A stretch of DNA of 64,000 nucleotides from Treponema bryantii (GCF_900113965.1 NZ_FORI01000006.1:186001-250000); one strand, 5' to 3'. Shown: positions 38,960 through 47,598, counted from the stretch's first letter. Notes: generated from the letters alone by a model not told the origin. Numbers and translations: made by a program.

Positions 38960-41391
38960 TGTTTCTGATCATTCTCCTTTATATGTTCAAATACGGCTTT
39001 TTCAAGATTCTGAGGTGAAGACTCTTCCGGAGAAGCCTGAATCTGATTACTCTGATTCTGCTTGCCCTTTGCATCGCTCTGTTGCATTGAAAGTTCAAAA
39101 TTAATTTTTGCATCGATTTTGGAGCTGTCTATTTCAAGAGCCTTCCTGAAATAATCTCTGGCTTCTTCAAAATCAGAGTTGCGCCATGAAAGAACGCCGG
39201 CATTATAGTATGCGGCATAGCGAACAGCATCAGGTGCGTCTTCTCCAATTGAATTAAACTGTTCAAGAGCTGCTGTGTCTTCACCAATCATAATGTAAGC
39301 AGTGCCAAGATCATAAAGTGCATAGCTCTGGTTTATGCGGTTAGCGTCTGCAGCGGCATTTTCAGATGCGGCCATAAAGCGCGAAACTGAATGTCTGTAT
39401 TTTTTCTGATGATAGGAAACTGTTCCCTTAAGAATATCAGCAGTCTGCGAAGAACAGCCCGAGAAGAAAAGTGTAATCAGAGAAATAAATGCGGCTGCCT
39501 GAGCACGCGAAGCTTTAGCTCCAAAAAAGCGTGCAAAGTTAAATTCAGTTGCAATGTAGCTTAAGACAAGGAACAAGGCTGCAAGAGAAAGGAAGAGTTT
39601 ATAGCGTGGTACAGGTTTTACTTCATAAGAAGTAATAAGATTTTCTGTTGAACCAAAACGAAGCTGAGACAGCAGCTGAACGGCAGAGCCTTTTTCAAGC
39701 GAGTCAATGTATAAAAGATTTTCGTGACTATTAAAGAAACGGAACTTGTTTGAAGCTTCTGCAATTGCAGTTTCAAGGCGGTCGCGGCGAAGAGCCGACA
39801 TAACCTGAGTTTTTCCGTCTCCGGTTAATACAGGAGATTCACTTTCAGATCCAAAGCCAATTAGTGTTACAGGAATACCTGCCTTCTGGCAGTCGAGCAG
39901 GGCAGAGGTAAGCTGGCCGTCTGTCTCTTCACCATCTGTGAAAACCCAGATTCTTCCGGCCGCAGAAAAATTAGCCGGGAACGAATCCTTTGCTTTTAAG
40001 ATTCCTTTTCCAATGCTTGAACCCGGCACAGTCATTAAAGACGGAGACATTACATCAAGAAGAGATTCAATCATTGCAGCATCATCAGTAATAGGAATAG
40101 CAGCAATTCCGTCTCCCTTTGCAATAATCACAGAGACAGGAGTTCCGTTCATTTTTGCAAGAAGCTTTTTTGCGTAAAGAGAAGCCGCTTCAAGTCGCCT
40201 TGTGTTTCCCGGGCAATCCTTTGCAAGCATACTGTTGGAAATATCAAAAACCATTGCAACCGAATGACCGGACTTCTGAACCGGAACAAGGTAAGTTCCC
40301 CAGGTGAGCCCTGCATGTGCAAGAAGAAGGAAAATCAGAGAGACAGCAAGACAGCCCGAACGAACAAACAAAATCTTTTTGTAATGGAAGCAGACCATCT
40401 CTTTCAAAATCACTCTTCTGATAAACCACGCCAGCAGAAAAAGTGAAATCGCTACAGAAAGGAACTTCTGATAAAAAAGTCTGTTTACTGTACGGTAGGT
40501 AAAAGTCTGAGTAACAGCTTCCTGCTTTGCAACAGTGCTGAGAATTTCTGAAAGTTCATTTATTGTAACTGCTTCAAAATATCTTCCGCCCGCAATGTCA
40601 GCAATCTTTTTGAGAGAGGCAGGATTAAAGTTTGAATCAAGATATCCTGAATAAAGACGTTTTGTTACAGGATCAGTGTATTCAATCGGAACCTTTCCTT
40701 TTGAACCGATACCGACAACGTAAATTGTAATGTTATTATCTGCCGCAAGCTGAGCCGCAGTTTCCGGATGAATTTCTCCGGCATTATTTTCACCGTCAGT
40801 AAGAAGAACAATACATTTTTTCTGAGCAGAAGAAGAAACAAGATGGCACACAGCAGTGCTCAGTCCGTCTCCAATTGCAGAACCGTTTCCAAAGTTTCCG
40901 GCAGCAATTTGTGAAAGTCGTTCAGTAAAAAAAGTAAGGTCGCTGGTTGGCGGAACAAGAACAGCAGCATTGCTTCCAAGACCAACAAGACCATAACGGC
41001 TTCCGTCATTTTTGCTCGAAAGCAGGTATATAGCATTTTTTGCAGCTTCAATACGCTGAGCCCCATCCACATCCTTTGCAGACATAGAAGGGCTGGTATC
41101 TAAAACAAAAACAATATCAGTTCCAACAGAAGTGTAAACTTTTTCCTGATTCGAAAGTACAGGAGCCGCAAGCGCTGCAACCGAAATTAAAAAGCCCGCA
41201 GTAAAGAAAACAGAAGCAGTTGCAGAAAGAAATTTTTGAGTGCGACCCTTCCATTCAAACTTGCGTCCTTCCCAGTCTGCAAGAACAGCGGGGAACGAAA
41301 TGCGGTTAAAGATTTTTGTATATCTTAAAATATAGAGAGCAGGAATTAAGATGAGAAGAAAAAAGGCTGCTGGGTTTTCAAAGTTAGGCAT
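38908..41391 (-). CDS. Fused BatA-BatB-BatC: two VWA domains plus TPRs
   Basis: 827 residues from MPNFENPAAFF (41391), which overlaps the upstream stop by 8 bp. An N-terminal pair of membrane segments is followed by VWA 1 with MIDAS DTSPSMSAKD (about 85-260), further membrane segments, and VWA 2 with DISNSMLAKD (about 380) and VFTDGEETDG. The C-terminal region (about 690-790) has TPR helices (YDLGTAYIMIGEDTAALEQF, then YYNAGVLSWRNSDFEEARDYF). In most genomes BatA, BatB and BatC are separate proteins, so this is a three-way fusion. It likely forms a membrane-bound assembly with the DUF58 and MoxR partners; the molecular role is unresolved in the family. Confidence 0.86.
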   Translation of the reverse strand: MPNFENPAAFFLLILIPALYILRYTKIFNRISFPAVLADWEGRKFEWKGRTQKFLSATASVFFTAGFLISVAALAAPVLSNQEKVYTSVGTDIVFVLDTSPSMSAKDVDGAQRIEAAKNAIYLLSSKNDGSRYGLVGLGSNAAVLVPPTSDLTFFTERLSQIAAGNFGNGSAIGDGLSTAVCHLVSSSAQKKCIVLLTDGENNAGEIHPETAAQLAADNNITIYVVGIGSKGKVPIEYTDPVTKRLYSGYLDSNFNPASLKKIADIAGGRYFEAVTINELSEILSTVAKQEAVTQTFTYRTVNRLFYQKFLSVAISLFLLAWFIRRVILKEMVCFHYKKILFVRSGCLAVSLIFLLLAHAGLTWGTYLVPVQKSGHSVAMVFDISNSMLAKDCPGNTRRLEAASLYAKKLLAKMNGTPVSVIIAKGDGIAAIPITDDAAMIESLLDVMSPSLMTVPGSSIGKGILKAKDSFPANFSAAGRIWVFTDGEETDGQLTSALLDCQKAGIPVTLIGFGSESESPVLTGDGKTQVMSALRRDRLETAIAEASNKFRFFNSHENLLYIDSLEKGSAVQLLSQLRFGSTENLITSYEVKPVPRYKLFLSLAALFLVLSYIATEFNFARFFGAKASRAQAAAFISLITLFFSGCSSQTADILKGTVSYHQKKYRHSVSRFMAASENAAADANRINQSYALYDLGTAYIMIGEDTAALEQFNSIGEDAPDAVRYAAYYNAGVLSWRNSDFEEARDYFRKALEIDSSKIDAKINFELSMQQSDAKGKQNQSNQIQASPEESSPQNLEKAVFEHIKENDQKQWKNNESKQPSDLAEDY

Positions 41392-42235
41392 TAGCTTCTC
41401 CTTCTTTTTCAAGAATATCAATCTGAGCTAAAAGAGATTTTACAAGTTCTTCAAGCTCGCCGTCCTTAAACTTACCGCCCTTGCTGTAGCGGATAAAGTC
41501 AGTGCGGATAAAGCTTGAAACAATTTCGCCAAAGGCTTCAGTCTTTTCATCCGAAAGAAGACCGCCGGTTGCCTCCTGCCAGCCCTTCATCATCTCTGAA
41601 GTTACAGAGCGGGTAAAAGGATAATCAAAACGCACCTCAAGATAGTGACGCATGATTTTCTGAATCTGCTCAGCAGTTTCGCTCTGGCGCAAAAGCTTAA
41701 CAGCCAGCTTACGGTTTTTCTTATACTTACGAAGCAGACGTCTTTGATTTATATAGAACAAAATATTTTTTCGTTTTACGATAAGTCTGATTATGATGAT
41801 AAGCAGAAGTACAGATGCAGCCAGAGTTCCGTAAAGCTTATAGGCAGTGCCCGGAAGCAGGAGAGGGGCGGCAGTATCGTGAAGGGTAGTTGTGTTTGCC
41901 GCATCAGTTGAAATAAGAGAAACAATCTGAACCGGCTGAAATTCAATAGTCAAAGAATCTTCCAGAACGAGCGGGTCAAACTGAATGCTTCCGGTTTTCC
42001 ACGGAACAAAAGTTACAGAAAGCTGATAAAAGTCCACGCCCGCAGGCAGGAGCTTTATCTCTTTTATTTCAAAATCTTCAGTGTTGTAAAAGTTGTGTGC
42101 AAGCTCAGCCGCCCCATTTGCAGTGAGAGTTTTAAGAACTGGCTCCGGGCTGTTGAAAGTACAGCGGAGCTCAGCCGTGTCTCCAATGTAAACTTTTTTT
42201 GGAACGAGAATTTGCTGTGGTAAAATAATCTGCAT
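41384..42235 (-). CDS. Bat-operon membrane protein (BatD-like/DUF4381-like)
   Basis: 283 residues. An N-terminal beta-domain without a clear signal (PQQILVPKKVYIGDTAELRC), one strong membrane helix at about 132-152 (LYGTLAASVLLLIIIIRLIV), then a basic helical cytosolic tail (RRLLRKYKKNRKLAVKLLRQ, and RTDFIRYSKGGKF near the end). The arrangement of extracytoplasmic beta-domain, helix and basic tail is like the C-terminal part of BatD or DUF4381 proteins found in moxR operons. It lies between the DUF58 gene (13-bp gap) and the fused Bat gene (8-bp overlap). Likely an envelope partner; exact role unknown. Confidence 0.72.
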   Translation of the reverse strand: MQIILPQQILVPKKVYIGDTAELRCTFNSPEPVLKTLTANGAAELAHNFYNTEDFEIKEIKLLPAGVDFYQLSVTFVPWKTGSIQFDPLVLEDSLTIEFQPVQIVSLISTDAANTTTLHDTAAPLLLPGTAYKLYGTLAASVLLLIIIIRLIVKRKNILFYINQRRLLRKYKKNRKLAVKLLRQSETAEQIQKIMRHYLEVRFDYPFTRSVTSEMMKGWQEATGGLLSDEKTEAFGEIVSSFIRTDFIRYSKGGKFKDGELEELVKSLLAQIDILEKEGEANA

Positions 42236-42248
42236 AAGCTACTCCCCG

Positions 42249-43151
42249 TTATCTCATTCTTGCCTTGCGCGCAAAAATCTGATTCAGCACCTGAACAGGT
42301 TCTGTTTTAGTATCGAGTACCACAGGCATAATTCCGTGCTTAATACAGAAATCCTGCCAGCGGTTCTGGTTCATTTCATTATAACTGAGCCATTCTTTTT
42401 TGAAGGCCGGAGACGAAGACGGCAGACTCATTTTAAGTCCGCTTTCAACATCTTTAAAAACAACAGTTCCAAGAGAAGGAAGTTCCTCGTCAGAAGCGTC
42501 GTGAATGCTTACCGCAATAACGTCGTTTTTCTGTGCGAGTGAGATAAGCGGTTTTTCCCAGCCGCCGCTGCGGAAGTCCGAAAGGACAAAGACCAGAGAG
42601 CGTTTGCGGAGTACCTTAGCCGCCGCGGAAATTGCGTTGGGAAGCACTGAGCCGGGCCTTGGATTTGACGGTAGCCTGTCCAGATGATTCAGGATTTGCA
42701 TTGTCTGCTCTTTACCGAGTGAAGGTTCGCACGAAAAATGAATTGCGCCGTCAAAGAATACGGCGCCTACCGGGCAGGCGTTGAGCTCAGCGGCAATTGT
42801 CACGAGGGCGGCAGTTTCTGCGGCCGAGGCGTATTTTGTGCGGCGGCCGGAGTTCGTTTCCAGCTGCATCGAAAGCGACGAGTCGGTAATAAGAAAGATT
42901 TGAAGTTCGCGTTCCTCTTCAAATATTTTGATGTACGGCCGCCCCATGCGGGCTGTTACGTTCCAGTCGATTGTGCGGATGTCGTCTCCGCGCATATAGT
43001 CGCGTACCCCGGCAAACTCAATTCCCTGACCTCTGTACAGCGAACGAAAGTTACCGCTCTTCATGCCCTCTGCAATATCTTCTGCCATAAGCCTAAGATA
43101 GAGAGCCTTTTTTATGAGAGATTCATTATTTGCAAGGTAACGTTTTGGCAT
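42249..43151 (-). CDS. DUF58-family protein of the moxR operon
   Basis: About 300 residues. The DUF58 hallmark, a short positively charged stretch around a VWA-like core, is seen in FRSLYRGQGIEFAGVRDYMR and GDDIRTIDWNVTARMGRPYI, followed by the MIDAS-like LITDSSLSMQL and VFVLSDFRSGG. Family members pair with MoxR AAA+ ATPases. The start is uncertain: MPKRYLAN at 43151 is chosen, because the ATG at 43166 lies inside an R2 repeat; neither has a ribosome-binding site. The repeat may have displaced the original translation signal. Confidence 0.85.
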   Translation of the reverse strand: MPKRYLANNESLIKKALYLRLMAEDIAEGMKSGNFRSLYRGQGIEFAGVRDYMRGDDIRTIDWNVTARMGRPYIKIFEEERELQIFLITDSSLSMQLETNSGRRTKYASAAETAALVTIAAELNACPVGAVFFDGAIHFSCEPSLGKEQTMQILNHLDRLPSNPRPGSVLPNAISAAAKVLRKRSLVFVLSDFRSGGWEKPLISLAQKNDVIAVSIHDASDEELPSLGTVVFKDVESGLKMSLPSSSPAFKKEWLSYNEMNQNRWQDFCIKHGIMPVVLDTKTEPVQVLNQIFARKARMR

Positions 43152-43161
43152 AATATTATTC

Positions 43162-43186
43162 GTCATGCTGAACTTGTTTCAGCATC
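43162..43186. repeat. R2 palindromic repeat between moxR and the DUF58 gene
   Basis: Same hairpin as the first half of 27157-27214: GTCATGCTGAAC and GTTTCAGCATC. It fills almost the whole 22-bp gap between moxR and the next gene and contains an alternative start codon of the latter. Confidence 0.8.
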
Positions 43187-43188
43187 TC

Positions 43189-44184
43189 TTACGGAACCGG
43201 AATAAAATCAAGAATCCTTGAAATAATATCATCTGCAGTAACATTGTCTGCAGCAGCTTCGTAAGAAAGCACAAGACGATGGCGCAAAACATTAAGAGCC
43301 ACAGCCTTAATATCTTCTGGCAGAACAAAATCACGACCAGCAAACAAAGCGCGAACCTTAGCACACTGAAGCATAGCAATGCCCGCACGAGGAGAAGCTC
43401 CAAAGTGAATATAGCGGGTAATATCGTTAGTGTTAGCGGTATTTACAAGAGTTCGGCCACTCTGCTGTTTCTTCGAGTTCTCCGGACGTGTTACAGTAAG
43501 AATAGAAACAATATATTCAACAAGCTTTTCATCGCAGGTAACAGCCGCAGCCGCCTCGCGCAAAGCCTTAATGTCATCACCCTTAATAATCTGACGCACC
43601 GGAATCTCAGCAGCCTTACCGCCAGTCTGAACAATCTTCATTTCATCGTCAGCAGCAGGGTAACTGATAACCAGCTTCATAAGAAAACGGTCCAACTCAG
43701 CTTCAGGCAGATTATAAGTACCTTCCTGCTCAACCGGGTTCTGAGTTGCAAGAACAAAGAACGGCTCAGGTAGTTTGTAAGTTTCTTCGCCAATAGTAAT
43801 CTGACGCTCTTCCATAGCCTCAAGCATAGCCGACTGAACCTTAGCAGGCGCACGGTTAATTTCATCAGCAAGAATTACATTCGCAAAAACAGGCCCCTTG
43901 CGAACACTGAAAGTTCCCTTGTTCTGTTCATAAATCAAAGTACCGGTAACATCTGCAGGCAGCAGGTCCGGAGTAAACTGAATACGCTTAAAATCCAGTC
44001 CAAGAATCTCAGCTGTAGTCTTAATGGCAAGAGTTTTCGCAAGCCCAGGCACACCTTCCAAAAGCACATGCCCGCCTGCAATAAAAGCAGTCAAAATATC
44101 GTCAATCAAAGCATCCTGCCCCACAAGCCTTTTCCCAGCTTCCGCACGGCAGTCTTCTATAATATGTGCAAATCGTTTTTCCAT
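43189..44184 (-). CDS. MoxR-family AAA+ ATPase
   Basis: 331 residues, normal length. Walker A LEGVPGLAKT (about 40-48), Walker B VILADEINRAP, sensor 1 ATQNPVEQEGTYNLPEAELD and the MoxR-typical FGASPRAGIAMLQCAKV. These chaperone-like ATPases work with VWA and DUF58 partners to mature or insert cofactors and assemble envelope proteins. First gene of the minus-strand operon moxR, DUF58, BatD-like, fused BatABC, BatD/E-SH3. A TATAAT lies 8 nt before the ATG with no Shine-Dalgarno. The upstream 649-bp non-coding gap is full of hairpin repeats. Confidence 0.93.
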   Translation of the reverse strand: MEKRFAHIIEDCRAEAGKRLVGQDALIDDILTAFIAGGHVLLEGVPGLAKTLAIKTTAEILGLDFKRIQFTPDLLPADVTGTLIYEQNKGTFSVRKGPVFANVILADEINRAPAKVQSAMLEAMEERQITIGEETYKLPEPFFVLATQNPVEQEGTYNLPEAELDRFLMKLVISYPAADDEMKIVQTGGKAAEIPVRQIIKGDDIKALREAAAAVTCDEKLVEYIVSILTVTRPENSKKQQSGRTLVNTANTNDITRYIHFGASPRAGIAMLQCAKVRALFAGRDFVLPEDIKAVALNVLRHRLVLSYEAAADNVTADDIISRILDFIPVP

Positions 44185-44213
44185 AACGTCAGATTATATC
44201 AAAATAGTCTATA

Positions 44214-44298
44214 AGGGGAAAGCCTTCCCCTGTCTCCAGCCCGCTCCGCGGTCTTCCGCCACCCCTTCTAACGGGGGACACCCCCGTAACGCCCCCGT
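44214..44298. repeat. GC-rich palindromic repeat (family G), intergenic copy
   Basis: Contains GGGGAAAGCCTTCCCC, then CCGCTCCGCGG, then ACGGGGGACACCCCCGTAAC and GCCCCCG. The same skeleton (GGGGGAA..TCCCCC, then CGGGGGACACCCCCG and AACACCCCCG) occurs inside metH at 49191-49271. Confidence 0.75.
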
Positions 44299-44311
44299 AT
44301 CAACCGTGAAC

Positions 44312-44487
44312 TATGATGATTGTCTGCTCCCGTGGGAAAACATATTGGGCTGCTCGCGAGCCAGTTTTTGGTGTTAACAATCCTGCGGTTTTTCTTCGAA
44401 AAATCCTCGGATTGTTTTCGATGGCTAAGCGCCAAAACTTCTCGAGGCAGCCCGATATGTTTTCCCACTCCGCAGACAATCATCATA
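44312..44487 (+). repeat. Long-hairpin element, copy 1
   Basis: A single nested hairpin of 176 bp. The outer stem is a perfect 16-bp inverted repeat: TATGATGATTGTCTGC (44312-44327) against GCAGACAATCATCATA (44472-44487). A second stem of 22 bp (starting GTGGGAAAACATAT) follows with one T-G wobble. The apex is AACAATCC, GGTTTTTC, TTC, GAAAAATCC, GGATTGTT. The core is nearly identical to the element at 47411-47588, but the outer stem is unrelated. Confidence 0.85.
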
Positions 44488-44535
44488 TCCTCCGAGTTCT
44501 CCTCTCAACAAGGATTCAGTAGAATCCCGAATCAC

Positions 44536-44819
44536 GCGAATTTGCGCTTGCTTAGTCAATTTACAGAGAAAGGTTATAGATGTCTGAAAGTATGCAAAAA
44601 CATTAACAAAACTGTGGGACGCAGGCAAAATGAAAAAGAGGGCCCCAGGGTTGCGCAATTATTCTGGCGAAGCCAGAATGAAGCGCGATGGGACCCTGGG
44701 AGATTGCTTTTTCAGTTTTGCCGTCGCTGGGACCCGCAGTTTTGTTAATGTTTTTGCATATTTATACAGTTAATCTCGAAAATTCTGCATAATCATTGAC
44801 TAAGCAAGCGCAAATTCGC
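44536..44819. repeat. Second, larger long-hairpin element
   Basis: Perfect 24-bp outer arms (44536-44559 against 44796-44819, containing GCTTGCTTAGTCAA) enclose perfect 24-bp inner arms (44591-44614 against 44737-44760, containing AACATTAACAAAACTG). Inside these are GGCAAAA-TGAAAAAG with its complement, CCCAGGGT/ACCCTGGG, and an apical ATTCTGGC-GAA-GCCAGAAT. It lies between copy 1 of the long-hairpin family and the aminotransferase start. No protein is plausibly encoded. Confidence 0.85.
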
Positions 44820-44833
44820 ATAATTGAGGCATT

Positions 44834-46126
44834 ATGATTAATCCATTAGCTAAAGAATTAAATGATACACTTTCAGGTTCCGTAGTAGACGCATTAATGT
44901 CTGACATGGGAAAGAGACTTTATTTTCCAAACGGAATTATCTCACAGGGTGGAGAAGCCGCAAAAGATGCTCACTTTGCAAACGGAACCATCGGTATGGC
45001 CGTTGCCGGGGGAACACCAATCGAGCTCGAGTCTTACAAAAAGAACATGCCTTCACTCACACCGCGCGAAACAGTTGCCTATGCTAAAACAGCAGGTAAT
45101 CCAGACCTCAGAGCTTTATGGAAAGAAAAAATCATAGAAAAAAATCCTAGCCTCAAGAACAAGCAGTTCTCACTGCCAATTCTCGTTCCAGGACTCACAG
45201 CAGTTCTTTCTTATGTAAGCGACCTTTTTGTTGATGTAGACAAGCCGCTTCTTGCTGCAGATCCTTGCTGGGATAACTACGAACTGATTGCCGCTGCCCG
45301 CCGTGGTGCAGAGTTCCATCAGTTCAAATGTTTTGAAAACGGAAAATTCAATATCAAAGACCTCGAAGCAAAAATGAAGGCAGATGCAGAAAAATACGGC
45401 TCAGTTCGTGTAATTCTCAACTTCCCTCAGAACCCTTCTGGATACAGCCCAACAGTTTCAGAAGCAAAGGAAATCGTTCGCATCGTTCGCGAGCTTGCAG
45501 AAGCAGGAAAGAAGGTTCTCGTACTTTCTGATGATGCTTACTTCGGACTCAACTACGAAGATGATATCGAACCACAGTCACTCTTTGCTTACATGGCAGA
45601 CCTTCACGAGAACGTACTCGCAATCAAAGCTGATGGTCCTACAAAAGAAGACTTCGCATGGGGCTTCCGTGCAGGTTTTGTAACATTCGCATCAAAGGGA
45701 CTTTCAGACGCTCAGTACACAGCACTCGTAACAAAGTTTATGGCTGCAATCCGCTCTTCAGTTTCTTGTTCTTCAACACCATCACAGAGCCTTGTAATGC
45801 ACGCTCTCAAGGATGAAGCACACGAAAAACAGAAGCTTGAATGCCGCAATATGCTTAAGCGCCGCTACGACCTCGTTCGCGCTTTTGTAAACAATCATAA
45901 ATCTGATGTTCTTGAAGCACTTCCTTTCAACTCAGGTTACTTTATGAGCTTCCATGTAAACTCTGGTAAGGCTGAAGAAATCCGCAAGGCACTTCTTAAG
46001 TCAGAAGGAATCGGAATCATTCAGATTGACCCATATACTCTTCGCGTTGCTTTCTCAAGTATTGATGAAGATAAGATTGATTCAGTTTACACAAGCATTT
46101 ATAATGTAGCTAATGAATATAAATAA
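44834..46126 (+). CDS. PLP-dependent aminotransferase, class I/II fold
   Basis: 430 residues. Family features: the substrate-loop start SGSVVDALMSDMGKRLYFP, cofactor-contact region GLTAVLSYV, NFPQNPSGYSPT (the Asn-Pro turn), VLSDDAYFGLN (Asp and Tyr to PLP) and the candidate Schiff-base Lys in IKADGPTKEDFAWGFRAGF. It transfers an amino group from an amino acid to a 2-oxo acid; the substrate is not clear, and aromatic or aspartate-like substrates are possible. GAGG lies 5 bp before the start. It overlaps the solute-binding lipoprotein downstream by 14 bp. Confidence 0.85.
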   Translation: MINPLAKELNDTLSGSVVDALMSDMGKRLYFPNGIISQGGEAAKDAHFANGTIGMAVAGGTPIELESYKKNMPSLTPRETVAYAKTAGNPDLRALWKEKIIEKNPSLKNKQFSLPILVPGLTAVLSYVSDLFVDVDKPLLAADPCWDNYELIAAARRGAEFHQFKCFENGKFNIKDLEAKMKADAEKYGSVRVILNFPQNPSGYSPTVSEAKEIVRIVRELAEAGKKVLVLSDDAYFGLNYEDDIEPQSLFAYMADLHENVLAIKADGPTKEDFAWGFRAGFVTFASKGLSDAQYTALVTKFMAAIRSSVSCSSTPSQSLVMHALKDEAHEKQKLECRNMLKRRYDLVRAFVNNHKSDVLEALPFNSGYFMSFHVNSGKAEEIRKALLKSEGIGIIQIDPYTLRVAFSSIDEDKIDSVYTSIYNVANEYK

Positions 46127-47402
46127 GCTTGCTTCTGCTCTGGTACTCTGTGCCGGAATGTTTGTCTGCGGCTGTTCAAACAACAGTTCGCAGAAAGCCC
46201 GCACAGTTTATCAGCAGGATAGAATTGTAATCTGGACCAGCTGCCGCGAGTTTGCGCAGTATATAGAACTTTTTAATCGTCAGCACAAAGACAATTGTGC
46301 TATTCTTGTTTACAAAGAAAATCCCGCACTTTCATTGCCACCCGCAAAGGATGAAAATCCTCCAGACATTATTGTAGGCTCGTGGCTCAGAACTGATACT
46401 CCACAAAAGAATTTTAAGTCACTTGATTATCTCTTTGATACAAAAAGACTTGCATCAGATGAGTTCTATCCACAGCTGCTCGATTCAGGAAAAAGAAAAG
46501 ATGTTCACTATCTGCTTCCAGTAAGCTTTAATCTTCCGGCAGTAATTTTCTCAACAGATAATAAAGATCAAATTCCAGACAGTTATGTTCTTTCTCTAGA
46601 TCAGATCAGAAGTACAGCGTCTGCCTTTAATGCAAAAAATAAAAATGACGCTTATACAAAAATAGGTTTTACACCGCTTGGAAATGATGAGTTCCTTTAT
46701 CTCACTGCCAAAATGAAGGGAACAGATTTCCGCGAAGAAAAAGATGAAATCAGCTGGGATGGTGCTGCCCTCATAAATACTGTTTCCATGCTCAGAGACT
46801 GGGTATATACAGAAAATACATCTCCACAGATTGAAGAAGATTTTACTTTCAAATATCTGTTCATGCCTTATTACCGTCAGGTTTCTTCGGGAAGAACCTT
46901 GTATGCTTACACCACCAGTGACAGCCTCTTTAAGATTCTTAAAGAACAGGATCTGGATGTAGACTACCGATGGATAGTTGAAAAGAATTCAATCTTCATT
47001 GAAGATTCGTGCACAATGATGGGAATCTACAAGAAGGCAAAAAATCAGGTTGGTGCAACAGATTTTATTTCCTGGTTCTTCCAGTCAGAAAATCAGAGAC
47101 ACATTCTCGAGACAAAAGAGAATATGCATCTTGAAACAGATATGTTCGGAATTGCTGGAGGATTCTCTTCTCTGCGCGATGTAACTGAACACATTCTGCC
47201 GATTTATTACAATCAGCTTTTGACAAATCTTCCGCCGTCGCAGATGCTCACTGTTCCACAGAAGCTCCCGGCTCGCTGGGAAAGCTACCGAACGTTAGTT
47301 GTTGAGCCGTATATCAAAGCAGCGGTAACAACACCGGAAGGTGAGGTAAGTCCAACGCTGCACGATTATGAAAAAGAGTGGCGTAAGAAGGTGTTTGATT
47401 AA
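46113..47402 (+). CDS. Extracellular solute-binding lipoprotein (family 1-like)
   Basis: 429 residues with a lipoprotein signal (LASALVLCAGMFVCGC). The layout matches cluster-B solute-binding proteins: VIWTSCREFAQYIELFNRQH, PDIIVGSWLRTDTP, KDVHYLLPVSFNLPAVIF and GIYKKAKNQVGATDFISWFF. The ligand is unknown. No ABC permease adjoins it; its gene starts 14 bp inside the aminotransferase gene, so the two are coupled, hinting at an amino-acid or peptide substrate. A long-hairpin element follows directly and probably ends the transcript. Confidence 0.8.
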   Translation: MNINKLASALVLCAGMFVCGCSNNSSQKARTVYQQDRIVIWTSCREFAQYIELFNRQHKDNCAILVYKENPALSLPPAKDENPPDIIVGSWLRTDTPQKNFKSLDYLFDTKRLASDEFYPQLLDSGKRKDVHYLLPVSFNLPAVIFSTDNKDQIPDSYVLSLDQIRSTASAFNAKNKNDAYTKIGFTPLGNDEFLYLTAKMKGTDFREEKDEISWDGAALINTVSMLRDWVYTENTSPQIEEDFTFKYLFMPYYRQVSSGRTLYAYTTSDSLFKILKEQDLDVDYRWIVEKNSIFIEDSCTMMGIYKKAKNQVGATDFISWFFQSENQRHILETKENMHLETDMFGIAGGFSSLRDVTEHILPIYYNQLLTNLPPSQMLTVPQKLPARWESYRTLVVEPYIKAAVTTPEGEVSPTLHDYEKEWRKKVFD

Positions 47403-47410
47403 CAGATATC

Positions 47411-47588
47411 TTATGATATTTGAGTGCTCCCGTGGGAAAACACATCAGGCTGCTCGCGAGCTAGTTTTTGGTGTTAACAATCCTGCGGTTTTTCTTCGAA
47501 AAATCCTCGGATTGTTTTCGATGGCTAAGCGCCAAAACTCCTCGAGGCAGCCTGATATCTTTTTCCGCTCCGTACTCAAATATCATAA
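47411..47588 (+). repeat. Long-hairpin element, copy 2
   Basis: Same core as 44312-44487 with a handful of differences. The outer stem is a perfect 15-bp inverted repeat, TTATGATATTTGAGT (47411-47425) against ACTCAAATATCATAA (47574-47588), unrelated to that of copy 1. Where the 22-bp stem differs between copies, a G-C pair is replaced by A-T and a T-G by C-G. It lies between convergent genes. Confidence 0.85.
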
Positions 47589-47598
47589 ACTTCGTAGA

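Noticed and set aside
44313-44522. Short ORF inside long-hairpin copy 1, with a similar ORF in copy 2 (GVNNPAVFLRKILGLFSMAK in both)
   Set aside because: The shared peptide follows from near-identical DNA in a hairpin core. There is no ribosome-binding site, and the differences between copies preserve base pairing rather than codons.
44312-47588. Long-hairpin elements as a retron msr/msd
   Set aside because: No reverse transcriptase gene lies anywhere in the window, and the branching-guanosine arrangement cannot be shown.
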